Shown here: positions 1 through 8,017 of the stretch, piece after piece | Layout: each line of letters opens with the position of its first letter | How positions within the stretch are numbered: position 1 is the first letter of the stretch | Assembly: GCA_023391635.1 (NCBI GenBank) | Contig: JAEWAQ010000075.1 | Span: 62,001 to 126,000, forward strand | DNA: 64,000 bases | DNA from: Bacillota bacterium | GTDB taxonomy: Bacteria; Bacillota; Bacilli; Paenibacillales; Paenibacillaceae | Reading direction: 5' to 3' | Notes under the pieces: model-generated | What the model was told of the DNA's origin: nothing | The model's input: the letters and a program-made list of their open reading frames with translations, nothing else | The model's database searches: none | Program-made: the position numbers and the translations under genes

Positions 1-40
1 ATGATGATGCCTACGTTGTGAATTGTCATCGCAATAACAA

Positions 41-82
41 GCCCCTCTCCTTGAATGGATAATTCCATTGTAGGAGAAGGGC
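41..82. other. Imperfect long hairpin upstream of lysR
   Basis: Positions 41-52 and 72-82 pair (GCCCcTCTCCTT with AGGAGAaGGGC) and the inner AATGGA/TCCATT continues the stem around a short TAAT loop. No clear U-tract follows on either strand, so it may be a weak terminator of a gene left of the window or an RNA element. The rest of 1-240 holds no convincing gene: the 62-codon frame at 55-243 lacks a ribosome binding site. Confidence 0.3.
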
Positions 83-236
83 AGGCCGGCTTCTTATCAA
101 TTCAAGCGGACGATTCTAACATTCGGAAACAATCGCGATTGCCTCAGGCGCACTTCGCCAAGCCGCAATCGCACGTACTCCTCATCCAATACAAGCCGAA
201 TGCCGCCGTATCGGATCAACTTGCGATTTGCGAACG

Positions 237-335
237 TAATTGACTTCATCATAGGAAACCAGAATAATAGGAATGAATACTTAATTTTGTCGAATTAACT
301 TTGCAAATATAAGCGAAGAAAGGGGGACGGATGTC
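237..335 (+). promoter_or_regulatory. lysR leader, duplicated at 4810-4916
   Basis: AT-rich leader of the LysR gene. It contains an inverted repeat TTAATT (281-286) / AATTAA (293-298) with a 6-bp spacer, a plausible LysR-type autoregulatory site, and the purine-rich AGAAAGGGGG ribosome binding site before the GTG start at 336. A diverged copy of the block lies at 4810-4916, where the same order of motifs is recognisable but the LysR body behind it has decayed. Confidence 0.5.
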
Positions 336-1214
336 GTGGAATTGAGGCATATCCGGTATTTCCTGGCTTTGGCGGAGGAACTGAACTTTAGCCGCGCGGC
401 GCAGCGGCTGCATATCGCCCAACCTCCTCTGAGCAGGCAAATTCGCGAACTGGAACAACAACTCGAGGTACAATTGTTCCATCGTACGAAGCGCCAGGTA
501 CAATTGACCTCCGCGGGAAAAGTGTTCATGACCAAAGCCTATCAAATTCTGGACCAGGTGGAGCAAGCCTATATCCGCACGCGCCTGACCTCTACCGGGA
601 TGGAAGGGGAACTCCGCATCGGGTTTACCGGCGCCGTGTACGACATGATTCCGACGCTTCAGGCATTCCGGAAGCGCTTTCCCCGAATCAGCCTCTACCT
701 GAAGCATATGAATTCTACTGAGCAGATGGAAGCATTGGTCGAAGGCAGGTTGGATATCGGCGTCATCGGGGTGCCGATCAGAAACAGCCTGATGGAAGTT
801 CGTCCGTTGCCCGTCGTATCGTTCTTGGCTGCGATGCCGAGCGGCCATCCGCTCGCCGATCGGACATCGCTGTATCTCCGCGATTTGGCGGGCGAAACCT
901 TCATCATGACGTCGAAGTCGTCCGGTCCTCTATACTACGATATGGTCATAAGCGCCTTCCAGCAAGCACGCATCACTCCCAACCTAACGATACAGGCGCA
1001 TGATTTGCAGACCGTTTTGGCCTTGGTTGCCAGCGGCATGGGCGTGACACTGGCTCCCTTGCTCCTTCGTACATACAGTGGAGTGATTACGCGCAAATTG
1101 GAAGATGTGGACCTGACGATACAGGCGTCGCTCGTATGGCGGAAGGACTATCGTTCGCAAATTTTGGACAATCTGCTGGCGATGGTTGCGGAACAACCGC
1201 CGGATCGGATATAA
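336..1214 (+). CDS. LysR-family transcriptional regulator
   Basis: The 292-residue protein has the standard LysR length. The winged helix-turn-helix occupies about residues 1-60 (ELRHIRYFLALAEELNFSRA then QPPLSRQIRELE), followed by a periplasmic-binding-like effector domain from about residue 90. The N-terminal signature resembles the CatR/BenM type of aromatic or small-acid sensing regulators, but the effector cannot be read from sequence. It starts with GTG at 336, behind AGAAAGGGGG. No adjacent divergent target is visible inside the window on its left side; downstream lies the convergent SLH gene. A mutilated second copy of this gene and leader lies at 4810-5065, so the regulator region was once duplicated around the SLH gene. 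Confidence 0.9.
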   Translation: MELRHIRYFLALAEELNFSRAAQRLHIAQPPLSRQIRELEQQLEVQLFHRTKRQVQLTSAGKVFMTKAYQILDQVEQAYIRTRLTSTGMEGELRIGFTGAVYDMIPTLQAFRKRFPRISLYLKHMNSTEQMEALVEGRLDIGVIGVPIRNSLMEVRPLPVVSFLAAMPSGHPLADRTSLYLRDLAGETFIMTSKSSGPLYYDMVISAFQQARITPNLTIQAHDLQTVLALVASGMGVTLAPLLLRTYSGVITRKLEDVDLTIQASLVWRKDYRSQILDNLLAMVAEQPPDRI

Positions 1215-1301
1215 CTCGTATGAATTGCAGGAAGCTGCACCCAGGAAAATGCCGGCTGCAAGGCATATGCGGAATCGGCGTTCGGATTTCGCCGCCATAT
1301 G

Positions 1302-1340
1302 AAAAAAAAGGATAACTCCCTGGCAATTCGGGAGTCATCC
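1302..1340 (-). terminator. Rho-independent terminator of the SLH gene
   Basis: GGATAACTCCC (1310-1320) and GGGAGTCATCC (1330-1340) form an 11-bp stem with one wobble; on the minus strand it is followed by eight T residues (plus-strand A-run 1302-1309). It lies 11 bases past the SLH stop codon. It may also slow transcription coming from lysR, although the plus-strand side has no U-tract. Confidence 0.85.
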
Positions 1341-1351
1341 ATCATATTCTG

Positions 1352-4300
1352 CTATTGACGGCTCGAAGCTTCTATTGTCTTCAGCATCCTGAGCAAGAGC
1401 ACGACCGCTTCCGCGCGCGTGGCGACGTCGTTCGGGACGAACCTTGCGCCGTCGCGCCCTGCCAGCAAGCCCATTCTGCGCAGCGCCTCTGCCGCGCCTT
1501 TGGCCCAAGCCGGAATGTCGTCGTCATCGGCGAATGCCGTAGTGGCGTAGGAGCCGATGTCCAATCCCAATCCGCGGGCGATGATCACCGCGATCTCGGC
1601 GCGGGTGATCGGCTGGTTGGGGCGGAAGCGGTTGTCTTCGTACCCGCTAAGGAGCCCCGCTTCGACAGCCAGGACGATCGGCAGCTTCGCCCATACGCCG
1701 ATCGCATCTTGGTCGAGGAACGGGAGCGCCGCCCCTTTCCCTTGCAGCCGCAACGCCTTCGCCAGCACGACCGCGAATTCGGCGCGGGTCATCGATTGAT
1801 CCGGTCGGAATGTCGCATCGGTATACCCTTGCACCAACCCTCTCGTCACCGCTTCCCGGATAAAGCCGGACGCCCAGTGGCTATTGATGTCCGATAATAT
1901 CGGAGCGGGATGTTCCGGGATTGGACGCGGCTCGTCACCGGGCGCGTTCGGTTCGGCGACTTCATCTTTGCGCCCTGAATCGGGAACTGCAGGCTCGCGC
2001 CCCCCGCCCGGATCCGCATTCCCGCTCGATCCCCCGGGACTCCCGTCTCCGTCGGAATCCGCTGGGCGAAGCGTATCCGCTTGGGTCTGCAGCGCGTTGC
2101 TTTCGTTATCGGATGCGTCTAACGCTTTCACGGCGAACGTGTAACGCTTGCCGGCTTGCAACCCTGTCACCGCCGCTTCGTACACGCTGCTCGTCACGCT
2201 CTTGTACTCGCTGCCATTTACGTATATTTTGTACTGCGTCACCGCGACATTGTCCGACGCTGTCGGCCATGCGAGCTTCACGCCGGCCCTGGTAATCTCG
2301 GATATGCCAAGCGCGCTGTTAGCCGGCCATTGCGGCGCGATTCGATCGGATGGCACGGCGACGAACACGTTCGACAGACTGCTTGCACCTTCCGCGTTGA
2401 TCGCTGTCACCGCGAACGCGTAGGAAGTACCGCTCGTCAACCCGGTTACCGTATATTGAGTCTCGGTAATGTCTGCTTCAGCCAATACCCAGTCGTCCGG
2501 ATTCGCAGGCGCCGCGGTACCGGTGTGCTGATACACCGCATAGGTGACGCTTCCCGGCGACGCACTCCATCCGAGCGTGACGGACTCGAGATCGGCGATG
2601 CCGGTCAAGTGAAGCGGCGGAGCGGGAAATACGGTATAGGCTGCCGTCATCATGCCGCTGTCGGGGTGGCCGTCTTTCGCAGCGAACGCCCGAATTGTTG
2701 TATTTTCTATAAGCTGAATCGGTTCCGCATAGCCCTGACTAAACTTCGTCGGATTCGTCTGGTCCGTCGTATAGTAAATCTTCGCTCCTACCGGCGCGCT
2801 TAACGTCACCAAGGAGCCGGCTTGTACAATACCACCCGCCGGATTGGCCGTCGGCACGCCTACCACGGTAGCGACATCCGCGCGCAGCGCTTCGCTTTCG
2901 TATCCGTAGAAATCGTATGGGTACACTTCCACGTGATAGACAGTCGTATCTGTCAGGCCGCTCAGCGTCACCCCCAGATCCATTCCCTCATACACCTGCA
3001 GGCCGTTGGCATAGACGCGATAGCCTTCGAATGTCATCATCCCTGTCACTGCGGGCCATGCCAGCTTCATGCCGGAGGTCGTCACATCCGAAACGGTTAG
3101 CTGACTTGCCGCCGGCCACTCCCACAATCCTTGATATTCAAAGGCGCCCAAATCCACGATACTGCCAACCGTACGGTCAAATCCGTCCAAATCCGATCCG
3201 TTCGGATCGAGAACAAGCGCATTGTCGCCGCGATCAACCGCGGGAGAAGTCCGCTTCAATCTGTAGTTGCCGTCCAATGTCGGCGCTTGGTTTGCGGATT
3301 CGGGCGCCATGAACAGCTTCTCGACAGAAATTTCGTTCAAGTCTACGCCTGCAGGTGCTGCGGCAAAGGGCTGCCCGACAAGGCTTGAGAGAATCTCCGA
3401 GGTGGATGTACCGTCGCTAATCAGATTGTTTTCCGCTTCTGCAAAATCGAGATTGCCCCATACAATGCTGTTGTGCAGCTTGGTTTCACTGTTGTCGAGC
3501 TGATAGATGCCGCCGCCTGAGTCTGCCTGGTTGCCGCTGATGGTTACGTTTTTCAACGTGATCTCGCTATTCGTCTCATTGTGCACCCCGCCGCCATACT
3601 CTTCTGCCCGATTTCCGAGAATCGCAACATTCGAGAGGATTGGTGCACTTTCATAATTCGCGACCCCGCCGCCATACACGTCGGACGCATTCCCGACGAT
3701 CGCCACATTCGTCATATCCGGATTGCTGAAATAGTTATCGATTCCGCCGCCCGATTCCCCGGCTGTGTTGCTCAGAATAAGCACATTCGAGAGGATAGGA
3801 GTGCCCCCGAGATTTTGCATCCCGCCACCGTATATCGTTGCCGTGTTATTGACGATGTCTACGTTATGCATCGTCGGGCTGCTGTTAAGATTGCCTATCC
3901 CGCCGGCTTGGACGGCTTGATTGTTGAATATTTGCACAAAATCCATCGACGGATTAGCGTTTCCGTAATTGTAAATCCCCCCGCCGTGACCTCCGGCCGA
4001 ATTGCCGCTGATCGACATGTATTGCAAAACCGGATGGCTGTCGGACGAATTCAAAATACCCCCGCCCAAGTTGGATACCGTGTTCCCGGTAATATTGACA
4101 TGCCGGAGAACCGGACTGCTTCCAACGTTGAACATGGCGCCGCCTGACGTGTTAATGCCGGTTCCTGTATGGTTCGCATTGCCCCCTGTTAGGGTGACTC
4201 CGTCCAGCACGGCGCTGTTGTCCAGCCCCAAAGCAACCGGATGATAAAATACATGATAGGCATTATCGCTTCGGTTGACGCCGGGATCGTTCGGATCGTC

Positions 4301-4735
4301 GTCTCCGTTCAGATCGCCGCTTAGAATCGTTTGATGCGTATATGGGTCCCGATGCGACATGTCGACACCGTCCGCCGCGTCTTTGGGGAATCCTCCCAGG
4401 ACCGTCACGCCGTTTTTCAACTGAAAAGTTCTCGTTCGAACGTTGCTTGGCGTCGTGCTGCTGTTCGTCTTCGTCGGAACGTAAGTGCCGGCCGCCATCC
4501 AAATTTCATACGTGTCCCCGCCCGACGTATCCGCCGCATCCATCGCTTCCTGCAATGTGGCAAACGCGTTGTTCCAGCTTTGACCGTTCTGCAGGCCTGA
4601 TCCGCCCTCTTTGACATACAAAATGACAGGAGCGCCCGGCGCTGCCGCCGCATGGCGATTGGATACGGTCCAGCTGCCCGCCATGAGCAGGAACGCCAAT
4701 AAAATCGTCAGACTGCGATACATGGTTGTCCTCAT
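1352..4735 (-). CDS. Secreted beta-helix/FN3 protein with three C-terminal SLH domains
   Basis: A large cell-surface protein (about 1127 residues). A signal peptide (RTTMYRSLTILLAFLLMAGS, cleavage near RHAAAA) leads into a right-handed beta-helix region with about nine rungs carrying GGG[IMV] turns (GGGIYNYG, GGGMQNLG, GGGVANYE). Then come fibronectin type III-like domains, a chitobiase-like segment (YYTTDQTNPT), more FN3 repeats, a Gly/Pro/Asp-rich linker (DSDGDGSPGG) and three SLH domains with TRAEFAVV, TRAEIAVI and TRAEAVVL motifs. SLH domains bind pyruvylated secondary wall polymer, so the protein should be anchored to the wall and display the beta-helix. No polysaccharide lyase catalytic residues are evident, so an adhesin or structural role is as likely as enzymatic activity. 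ATG at 4735 is preferred over the upstream TTG because AAGGAG precedes it by nine bases. Confidence 0.88.
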   Translation of the reverse strand: MRTTMYRSLTILLAFLLMAGSWTVSNRHAAAAPGAPVILYVKEGGSGLQNGQSWNNAFATLQEAMDAADTSGGDTYEIWMAAGTYVPTKTNSSTTPSNVRTRTFQLKNGVTVLGGFPKDAADGVDMSHRDPYTHQTILSGDLNGDDDPNDPGVNRSDNAYHVFYHPVALGLDNSAVLDGVTLTGGNANHTGTGINTSGGAMFNVGSSPVLRHVNITGNTVSNLGGGILNSSDSHPVLQYMSISGNSAGGHGGGIYNYGNANPSMDFVQIFNNQAVQAGGIGNLNSSPTMHNVDIVNNTATIYGGGMQNLGGTPILSNVLILSNTAGESGGGIDNYFSNPDMTNVAIVGNASDVYGGGVANYESAPILSNVAILGNRAEEYGGGVHNETNSEITLKNVTISGNQADSGGGIYQLDNSETKLHNSIVWGNLDFAEAENNLISDGTSTSEILSSLVGQPFAAAPAGVDLNEISVEKLFMAPESANQAPTLDGNYRLKRTSPAVDRGDNALVLDPNGSDLDGFDRTVGSIVDLGAFEYQGLWEWPAASQLTVSDVTTSGMKLAWPAVTGMMTFEGYRVYANGLQVYEGMDLGVTLSGLTDTTVYHVEVYPYDFYGYESEALRADVATVVGVPTANPAGGIVQAGSLVTLSAPVGAKIYYTTDQTNPTKFSQGYAEPIQLIENTTIRAFAAKDGHPDSGMMTAAYTVFPAPPLHLTGIADLESVTLGWSASPGSVTYAVYQHTGTAAPANPDDWVLAEADITETQYTVTGLTSGTSYAFAVTAINAEGASSLSNVFVAVPSDRIAPQWPANSALGISEITRAGVKLAWPTASDNVAVTQYKIYVNGSEYKSVTSSVYEAAVTGLQAGKRYTFAVKALDASDNESNALQTQADTLRPADSDGDGSPGGSSGNADPGGGREPAVPDSGRKDEVAEPNAPGDEPRPIPEHPAPILSDINSHWASGFIREAVTRGLVQGYTDATFRPDQSMTRAEFAVVLAKALRLQGKGAALPFLDQDAIGVWAKLPIVLAVEAGLLSGYEDNRFRPNQPITRAEIAVIIARGLGLDIGSYATTAFADDDDIPAWAKGAAEALRRMGLLAGRDGARFVPNDVATRAEAVVLLLRMLKTIEASSRQ

Positions 4736-4809
4736 CCCAGGTTGCTCCTTCTCATGCAAGATGGTGGGTGAATCTTCCCTATCAAGTATATTTCGTGGTG
4801 TTAATCATG

Positions 4810-4916
4810 AATCTGATTGACTTCATTATAGGGAACCAGATTAATAGGATTGAAATACTTATAAAGTGTCGTATTAATACTCTGTAGGTATAAGTAAAAG
4901 CGAGGGGAGGAGAGTT
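4810..4916 (+). repeat. Diverged copy of the lysR leader
   Basis: This stretch repeats 237-335: both contain TTGACTTCAT, then ATAGG-AACCAGA, AATAGGA and a purine-rich AAGCGA-AG-GGGG block just before a GTG. The similarity stops at the GTG, after which the LysR N-terminal half is missing. It also sits immediately upstream of the divergent SLH gene. Confidence 0.7.
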
Positions 4917-5065
4917 GGTGTCTGCCTGAAGCATATGAATTCAGCCGAGCAGATGGAAGCTCTGCTCGAGGGCAGAGCTCCCATCCGCTCGGCGTCATGG
5001 GGAGCTGTTGAGAAACAGCCTTATGATAACCTTCAGGCGTTGATCGCGGAACAACCGCCGGCCCG
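4917..5065 (+). pseudogene. Decayed lysR remnant
   Basis: After the leader copy, a GTG is joined out of frame to sequence matching codons about 120-150 of the LysR gene at 336: CTGAAGCATATGAATTC and AGCAGATGGAAGC are shared with positions 708-740, and GGCGTCAT and AACAGCCTGATG-like pieces follow. A second junction jumps to the gene's 3' end (CGGAACAACCGCCGG, as at 1189-1203). At least two internal deletions and several stop codons rule out a functional protein. It is a deletion derivative of a lysR paralogue, not a new gene. Confidence 0.8.
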
Positions 5066-5101
5066 GGCTCTCAGCGCATGAGTGGCAGCAAAGACTCGCG
5101 T

Positions 5102-6085
5102 TCAGTTCTTGTTGCCGAGAATCGATTGCGCCAATATTCGTTCCGCGATTTCCATCGTATAGATCGCATCGCCGAAGTGCGAGGAGGGCTGCGTGCCGGA
5201 CTTCAAGGCGTCGATGAACTCGCGGTGCTTGGCCTGAAACCCTCCGTATACGTACAATTCCTCTCCGCCTGCGATCTTGCGGGCATCATATTCGACGCCG
5301 CTCGTATCGCCGTCCGCGTACAGGTATCCTTTGGTCTCATGTTCGGCTTCGACGCAAATATTCGGAGCGTGCATCTCCACCGCAAAGATTCTCCGTCCGC
5401 TCGACCAGCTGTTGATCAGGAAGCCGGTAGAGCCGTTGTCGAAATGCAGTGTAGCCGAGATGAAGTTGATGTCCGGCACCTGGATGCTTTTCGTTTCGCT
5501 CTCGACGCGAACGACTTTGCCGCCGCACATCCAGCGCAGCGTATCGATCGAATGCACGCTGTCATCCATCATATGATCCCTGGCGCCGAGGAAAGGATGG
5601 ATATCGCTCTTATAGAATCTGCATACCGCATGCACGATCGGACCGCGTTTCAGACATTCGTCGCGCAACTGCGTCACCATTGGCGAGCTTCTGCGCTGGA
5701 AGCTGACCTGGGTTATGCAATCGTGGCGTTCCGCCATGTGCGCCAAGGCGCGAGCCTGGTGCATGCTCAGTCCCATCGGCTTCTCGATGTACAAGTTGAA
5801 TCCCCGATACAGGCAATGCGTCCAGATGTCGTAGAAGATGTGCGGCTGTCCGATGGCATATACCGCATCCGGGGCCATCTCGGCGAGCATTGTCTCGAAA
5901 TCGGCGTATGTTCTCGGGATGCCGAACCTCGCGGCGGCAGTATGAAGCGCTTCCGAATTGATATCGCAAATGGCAACGATTTCGACATCGGGAAACGAAT
6001 GCAGGGAAGGCAGATGCACCAAATTCGACATGGATCCGGCTCCGATGACGGCCACCCTGACTTTCTCGGAATGGACTTTGCCCAT
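5102..6085 (-). CDS. Gfo/Idh/MocA-family NAD(P)-dependent oxidoreductase
   Basis: The 327-residue protein has an N-terminal Rossmann fold (VAVIGAGSMSNLVHLPSL, residues 10-27), the family's EKP motif (LYIEKPMGLS, near residue 97) and the typical alpha/beta substrate domain, here with HMMDDSVHSIDTLRWM as the likely catalytic helix. Members oxidise or reduce hydroxyls of sugars, inositols or sugar acids, several making 3-keto-glycosides. Its ATG directly abuts the TAG stop of the TIM-barrel gene upstream, so the two are translationally linked, and the pair probably acts on the same keto-sugar. The exact substrate is unknown. No clear terminator follows; the relic of lysR lies beyond. Confidence 0.88.
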   Translation of the reverse strand: MGKVHSEKVRVAVIGAGSMSNLVHLPSLHSFPDVEIVAICDINSEALHTAAARFGIPRTYADFETMLAEMAPDAVYAIGQPHIFYDIWTHCLYRGFNLYIEKPMGLSMHQARALAHMAERHDCITQVSFQRRSSPMVTQLRDECLKRGPIVHAVCRFYKSDIHPFLGARDHMMDDSVHSIDTLRWMCGGKVVRVESETKSIQVPDINFISATLHFDNGSTGFLINSWSSGRRIFAVEMHAPNICVEAEHETKGYLYADGDTSGVEYDARKIAGGEELYVYGGFQAKHREFIDALKSGTQPSSHFGDAIYTMEIAERILAQSILGNKN

Positions 6086-6904
6086 CTATGCCTGACCTCC
6101 ATTCCATGGTTCCGATCCGAATAACGACCTGGCGTAGGCGGCATCTTCCGTAATCAACCGGTCCACTTCGTGCTCTGCGTCATACTCGGCGGTCAGGCAG
6201 ACGACGCCTCGATACCCGCGTTTCTGCAAGTAGGCTGCCGCACGAGGCCAAGACGCAAGTCCCTGGCGGCCTGTCGTGAAGTAGCGGCCCCAATCCGCTT
6301 CCTGCGCTTCCGGTCCATTATGGCGTTTGTAATAAGCATTTTTGAAATTGACCATGCCGAGGCAATCCCAGACCGTATCCAGTCCGTATTCGGGAACTTG
6401 TCCGGCCAGCGCGTCGTGCGCCGAATCCCAGATCGCCCCGACATGCCGCGGATCGAAATCCTGAAGGAAATGCCGCAGGCTCATCGCATCGACCAGATAG
6501 TCGCCATAATGCTGTTGCACTCCGATTTTGATCCCATATTTCTCGCACAGGGGAATCACTTCCCGCAGCTTTGCACGCTCCCGGCGAATCGTTTCCATAT
6601 ATCCGTCCGGACCGATTTCGATCATGATCCGGATCATCGGAACTCCAGCCTCCGCGCACCCGGCGAATATTTGCTCGTCGGTGGAACTGGCTACGCTGTA
6701 TATTCGCAGGCCATACGATTTCATCTTCTCGGCCAGCTTAGGCAATCCCTTCTCCGCGTCTTGCGGCTCTAGCTGAAAGCCCGGCCGAAGCGGGAGCTCG
6801 ATGCCGTCGAATCCGAGGCTGCCGACGAATTCGGCCACCTGTTCGATCGGCTGCTCCTTCCAGGGCTTCGTGAACACGGACAGTTTGATTTCGCTTTCCG
6901 TCAT
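6086..6904 (-). CDS. Sugar phosphate isomerase/epimerase-like TIM-barrel protein
   Basis: An AP-endonuclease-2/xylose-isomerase-like TIM barrel of about 272 residues. Visible family features are FDGIELPLRP near the N terminus, the metal-site strand IKIGVQQHYGDYL with Gln-His-His ligands, GAIWDSAHDAL, and a late TAEYD strand end. Such enzymes epimerise or isomerise ketoses, or eliminate from 3-keto-glycosides when paired with Gfo/Idh oxidoreductases. ATG at 6904 is preceded by AAGGAG at ideal spacing; the GTG three codons earlier is less likely. It is co-transcribed with the Gfo/Idh gene that begins at its stop codon and lies 55 bases from the AraC gene on the same strand. Confidence 0.83.
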   Translation of the reverse strand: MTESEIKLSVFTKPWKEQPIEQVAEFVGSLGFDGIELPLRPGFQLEPQDAEKGLPKLAEKMKSYGLRIYSVASSTDEQIFAGCAEAGVPMIRIMIEIGPDGYMETIRRERAKLREVIPLCEKYGIKIGVQQHYGDYLVDAMSLRHFLQDFDPRHVGAIWDSAHDALAGQVPEYGLDTVWDCLGMVNFKNAYYKRHNGPEAQEADWGRYFTTGRQGLASWPRAAAYLQKRGYRGVVCLTAEYDAEHEVDRLITEDAAYARSLFGSEPWNGGQA

Positions 6905-6959
6905 GCGAGTCACTCCTTCAATTCAATGTCGTGGAAATGAAAAGTACCGTTCGAACTCG

Positions 6960-7745
6960 CTATGTGTGCTGCTGCCGATATTGGTTGGGCGACATCTGGA
7001 CGACGTTCTTGAACGTGCGATAGAAGGTAGGCAGCGATTCGTATCCGACCTCGAAGCAAATGGAAACTATATCTTTGCCGGTTTCCGTCAGCAGCTTCTT
7101 GGCGACGCCGATTCGCACTTCCGTCAAATATTGCATCGGTGTCATCCGGAACTGTTCTTTGAAGGAAGCGTTCAAATGCCGGATGCCGACTCCCATCTTC
7201 GCAGCCAACTCCGCCGACGTGACCGCTTCGAAATAGTGCGTGTCGATGAACTGCCGCACGCGCTCTGCCCGCAAGCCGCCGGCATCCGTTATTTGCGAGG
7301 CGCTGCCCGCCCTGGCCAAGAGCAGCATGATCTCATGCAGGTGAATGCGCATGGCCCATTTGCTGAAGCTGTCTTCCCTGTGCTCTTCGAACAGCAGCTT
7401 GCGCAGCAGCAGGCGCAGTTCATTGCCGTGCAGCGAGTTTAATTTAAGCACGCGGGATTTATGGAAATAGTGCGCCTTCCATTCCTGGTGCATCGGTTCG
7501 TGAATCGAAGCGTCGTCGAAGCTCAGCACGAGCAGCGTCATCTGCGAATCCGAAGATACGGCATGCTTGGCGTAGGGAACGATCATCGCTGCCGTATGCG
7601 GAGCCAGATCGTAAGTCTCGTTATCCAGCGTAATCTTGCCCGACCCTTCGATGACATACAATAGCTGCGATTGTTCATGGTGATGGACGTGGACGGAATA
7701 ACGTTCATTATGTTTACTTTCGTACAAATGCATGCTTTTCTCCAT
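6960..7745 (-). CDS. AraC-family transcriptional regulator
   Basis: An N-terminal cupin with a His-rich ligand segment (VHVHHHEQSQLLYVIEG) and a C-terminal double helix-turn-helix; the second HTH contains the family signature VSICFEVGYESLPTFYRTFK followed by MSPNQYR. This layout is standard for carbohydrate-responsive AraC activators. ATG at 7745 has GAAGGAAG eight bases upstream and is preferred over the ATG nine codons earlier. It heads the minus-strand AraC / TIM-barrel / Gfo-Idh set and diverges from the GH4 operon, so it is the obvious candidate activator of one or both. The effector is unknown. Confidence 0.88.
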   Translation of the reverse strand: MEKSMHLYESKHNERYSVHVHHHEQSQLLYVIEGSGKITLDNETYDLAPHTAAMIVPYAKHAVSSDSQMTLLVLSFDDASIHEPMHQEWKAHYFHKSRVLKLNSLHGNELRLLLRKLLFEEHREDSFSKWAMRIHLHEIMLLLARAGSASQITDAGGLRAERVRQFIDTHYFEAVTSAELAAKMGVGIRHLNASFKEQFRMTPMQYLTEVRIGVAKKLLTETGKDIVSICFEVGYESLPTFYRTFKNVVQMSPNQYRQQHT

Positions 7746-7954
7746 CCAGGCCACTTCCTTCGCTTCATTCATCCTATATCTTCACTATAGAGCCATCCCC
7801 CTTTCTCCGCAAGATCGCGCCGGACATCGCGAGCGAGCCGGCAGAAATGCCGCAACATTAGGCGAATCAAGCTTCCGGAATAGCTGTCCCGACGGGCGGA
7901 GGACTCGATATTTCCGGATGTAAGAATCGGCAGCCTGATTTGATAAGATAATGC

Positions 7955-7986
7955 TGGACAATTTCAGTACAATTAGGTTAATTTAA
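7955..7986 (+). promoter_or_regulatory. Possible promoter/operator of first GH4 operon
   Basis: TGGACA (7955-7960), a 17-bp spacer and TTAATT (7978-7983) make a weak sigma-A-like promoter. It overlaps TTAGGTTAATTTAA (7973-7986), which resembles the TTAGTTAATTAA core found after the two promoters at 26.4 and 30.6 kb that flank the second ROK system. That similarity suggests, but does not prove, ROK control. Confidence 0.35.
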
Positions 7987-8017
7987 AAGTATACAAAAGT
8001 CAATTGGGGAGATGAAG

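Noticed and set aside
55..243. 62-codon frame at the left end
   Set aside because: Crosses an inverted repeat, has no ribosome binding site and no recognisable protein features.
5078..6124. 348-codon plus-strand frame across the Gfo/Idh gene
   Set aside because: Antisense shadow; the minus-strand frame has clear Rossmann and EKP motifs and coupled translation.
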